From positions 1-37,786 of the forward strand of contig NZ_LMUU01000050.1 in NCBI RefSeq assembly GCF_009765775.1: a DNA stretch of 37,786 nt, written 5' to 3'. A model generated the notes under the pieces. It was not told the origin of the DNA. It made no database searches and was given only the letters and a program-made list of their open reading frames with translations. Every line of letters starts with the position of its first letter. Position 1 is the stretch's first letter. Position numbers and translations under genes: made by a program. The stretch is from Beijerinckia sp. L45 (lineage in GTDB: Bacteria; Pseudomonadota; Alphaproteobacteria; Rhizobiales; Beijerinckiaceae). Shown piece by piece: positions 36,265 to 37,786 of the stretch.

Positions 36265-37277
36265 CAGGCGGCCCGATCGTGGAAGGCGCCGTAGGCCTCG
36301 GCGAACTCGTCGAGGCGTTCGAAATAGGACAGAGCGCCGGTCTGGAAGACGCGGACAGTCCAATTCGGACGCCCCTCAACCTCGGCCTTGCGCATGTAAT
36401 CGACGAAGTCGCCGCGCACGCCGTGCGTCATGAAGACCGGCACGGTCAACGCCTTGTAGACGGTCATGATGTCGGCGCTGAAGAGGAAGCCGGAGAGGAA
36501 CGAGAACGGCGCGTGCTCCGCGCCGGGCTGATGCGCGCTGCGATAGTCATAGGCGGCGAGACCGTCGTCGATGCGCCACGAGCCCCAGGTTTTCGAGAGG
36601 TAATAACGGATGCTCACCCGGCTCACGAGAAGATCGAACAGCCCGCGTCCCCAGGCGGGAAACGAAATCACATCGCGCACGGCGGGGCGGCCGTAGTTGC
36701 TGCCGGCGTCGCCGTCGCCGGATCGCGCCGCCTGCAGCCCGCTGGGACTGACGAGCCCGATGCTGCGGAACATCGTGGGATGCTCGGTCGCGGCGCGGGC
36801 CAAAAACTCGGACGACAGCGAGACCGCGATGGCGTCGAGCGGAAAATTGCCGTGGCGACGGCGGATCTCTTCCACCAAAGCCAGGATCGCATCGGTCATC
36901 AGCCGCGGCGTATAAATGCGATCCGGACGATCGGAAAAGCCGAACCCCGGCAGGTCGATCGCATAGACCGCGCGGCTCTCGGCGTAGTGATCGTAGAGCG
37001 GTTTCATCTCATAGGCGTTGGCCGAGGCGTTGACGCTGTGGATCAGCAGAAGCGGCGCGGCATCGGCCTTGCCGCCGCGGTAGTAGGACAGCGTCCCGAA
37101 CGGCAGGGATAGCGTTTCGATATCGCCGTCGAGCGCCGGCGGCAGCGGCAGCTTGACCGGCGGGCGGAGATGGCGACCGCCTAAAAATCCGCCGACGAGG
37201 CCGAGCGACACGATGCTGAGCGCGGCCGCGCGGCGAGCCGCGGATCGATCCGGCGTGCGGCGGATGGGCAGGTCCAT
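36264..37277 (-). CDS. second alpha/beta-hydrolase-like protein, membrane-anchored, apparently lacking catalytic His
   Basis: This 337-residue protein sits between bchD and bchO. It has a basic N-terminus (RSAARRAAAL) and a membrane segment at about residues 17-33, then an alpha/beta-hydrolase-like domain. The expected HG oxyanion motif is replaced by LLIHSVNAS (77-85). The nucleophile elbow reads AVSLS (151-155) instead of GxSxG. The usual C-terminal GHxxxxE catalytic histidine segment reads TGALSYFERLDEF, with no histidine. VYAIDLPGFGFSDRP near 104 confirms the fold. It may be a non-catalytic scaffold or pigment-binding protein. AGGAG precedes the ATG at 37277. In R. capsulatus bchO follows bchD directly, so this gene is extra relative to that model. 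Confidence 0.8.
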   Translation of the reverse strand: MDLPIRRTPDRSAARRAAALSIVSLGLVGGFLGGRHLRPPVKLPLPPALDGDIETLSLPFGTLSYYRGGKADAAPLLLIHSVNASANAYEMKPLYDHYAESRAVYAIDLPGFGFSDRPDRIYTPRLMTDAILALVEEIRRRHGNFPLDAIAVSLSSEFLARAATEHPTMFRSIGLVSPSGLQAARSGDGDAGSNYGRPAVRDVISFPAWGRGLFDLLVSRVSIRYYLSKTWGSWRIDDGLAAYDYRSAHQPGAEHAPFSFLSGFLFSADIMTVYKALTVPVFMTHGVRGDFVDYMRKAEVEGRPNWTVRVFQTGALSYFERLDEFAEAYGAFHDRAA

Positions 37278-37301
37278 ATGATCTCCTGAAGCCTGGCTTC
37301 A

Positions 37302-37326
37302 CCGGGTGAAGCTTGGCTTCACCCGG
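37302..37326. repeat. hairpin with a tripled 8-mer between bchD and the hydrolase-like gene
   Basis: CCGGGTGAAGC and GCTTCACCCGG form an 11-pair perfect stem with a 3-base loop. The 8-mer GCTTCACC occurs at 37296 and 37316 and its complement at 37305, so the centre copy can pair with either neighbour. It lies 20-45 bases after the bchD stop and just ahead of the next ribosome-binding site. No U-tract is seen. Confidence 0.65.
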
Positions 37327-37345
37327 ACATAACGTGGTCGCCAGC

Positions 37346-37786
37346 TCAAACGTTGCGTTGGCGCTCCTGCGGGCCCGGCGAGGCCGCAAGCACCGCCTGC
37401 GAGAGCACCCGCGCATCGACATAGGGCAACGGCTGGTAGCGCGCGCCCATCGCGGCAGCCAGCTGCTGGGCCGTGGGGTTCGGTCGCGGCGCGATGTCGA
37501 TGAGCAGGCTGCCGACGTTCTGAGCCCGCAGGGCGCGGGCGGCGAGCACGGCGTCGGCCTCGGCGTCAGGGCGGCCCGGGCGCCCGGCGCGCCCGATGTT
37601 GGCCCGGCCGTCGGTAAGGACCACGACAAGCGGCCTCGGGCCTTTGCGCTGGATCGTATCGGCGAGCAGCGCTGCGGCATCGATCGCGGTGGCGAGCGGC
37701 GTGCCGCCGCCCCCGGCCTGGCCGGCGAGCGCGCGCTTGGCGCGGGCCAGTGAGCGCGTCGGCGGCAGGATCAACTCGGCACCGAT
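37346..37786 (-). CDS. bchD: BchD, Mg-chelatase subunit D, C-terminal part (cut by window edge)
   Basis: The visible 146 C-terminal residues are the von Willebrand factor A-like integrin I domain of Mg-chelatase subunit D. Family features include ELILPPTRSLARAKRALAG, the following GGGGTPLATAI and VVVLTDGRANIGR. The AAA-like and proline-rich middle parts lie outside the window. With BchI and BchH it inserts Mg2+ into protoporphyrin IX. BchI is presumably just beyond the right edge; BchH is not where expected. The remaining 68-base gap to the downstream gene holds the hairpin described separately. Confidence 0.95.
   Translation of the reverse strand: MGAELILPPTRSLARAKRALAGQAGGGGTPLATAIDAAALLADTIQRKGPRPLVVVLTDGRANIGRAGRPGRPDAEADAVLAARALRAQNVGSLLIDIAPRPNPTAQQLAAAMGARYQPLPYVDARVLSQAVLAASPGPQERQRNV

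Overview
This window is most of a photosynthesis gene cluster (PGC) from a high-GC purple alphaproteobacterium with a type-2 (quinone) reaction centre. The gene order of the two superoperons, a kinase-less BphP1-type bacteriophytochrome beside a classical heme oxygenase, and the linked ppaA-ppsR pair all resemble Rhodopseudomonas/Bradyrhizobium-type Hyphomicrobiales. The species cannot be named from the sequence. About 40 protein genes are supported; there are no rRNA or tRNA genes, no insertion sequences and no CRISPR array.

Left block (about 215-10922, minus strand): bchF-bchN-bchB-bchL-bchM-lhaA-puhA-puhB-puhC-(116-aa protein)-acsF-puhE. It encodes the dark-operative protochlorophyllide reductase, early bacteriochlorophyll (BChl) steps, the reaction-centre H subunit and assembly factors. 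Most genes overlap or almost touch. bchH, which normally sits between bchB and bchL, is absent; the bchB-bchL junction is only 18 bases.

Central regulatory block (11182-18821): ppaA/aerR, ppsR, a PucC-family transporter-like gene and a 90-aa membrane protein run on the plus strand. A cytochrome c2 gene (minus), a bacteriophytochrome gene (plus) and a heme oxygenase gene (minus) follow. The heme oxygenase can make biliverdin for the phytochrome, which in relatives relieves PpsR repression in light. bchG and bchP, usual neighbours here, are not in the window.

Right block (18991-37786): pufQBALMC and bchCXYZ with crtEF upstream (minus), crtDC (plus), and crtI-crtB-(49-aa protein) and bchD-(alpha/beta hydrolase)-bchO (minus). 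The carotenoid set crtEBICDF without crtA suggests the spirilloxanthin series. bchD is cut by the window edge. Three perfect TGT-N12-ACA PpsR/CrtJ-type boxes and one near-match form two tandem pairs, both with an 8-base spacer, ahead of bchC and between crtE and crtD. A further perfect box lies just ahead of crtI, and two near-matches lie between bchF and ppaA.

Points most worth checking: the missing bchH, bchG and bchP; an apparently catalytically degenerate alpha/beta hydrolase between bchD and bchO; three small uncharacterised proteins (49, 90 and 116 aa) inside photosynthesis operons; a PpsR with a single cysteine in its core; and bchF and crtC lacking canonical start codons near their conserved beginnings.
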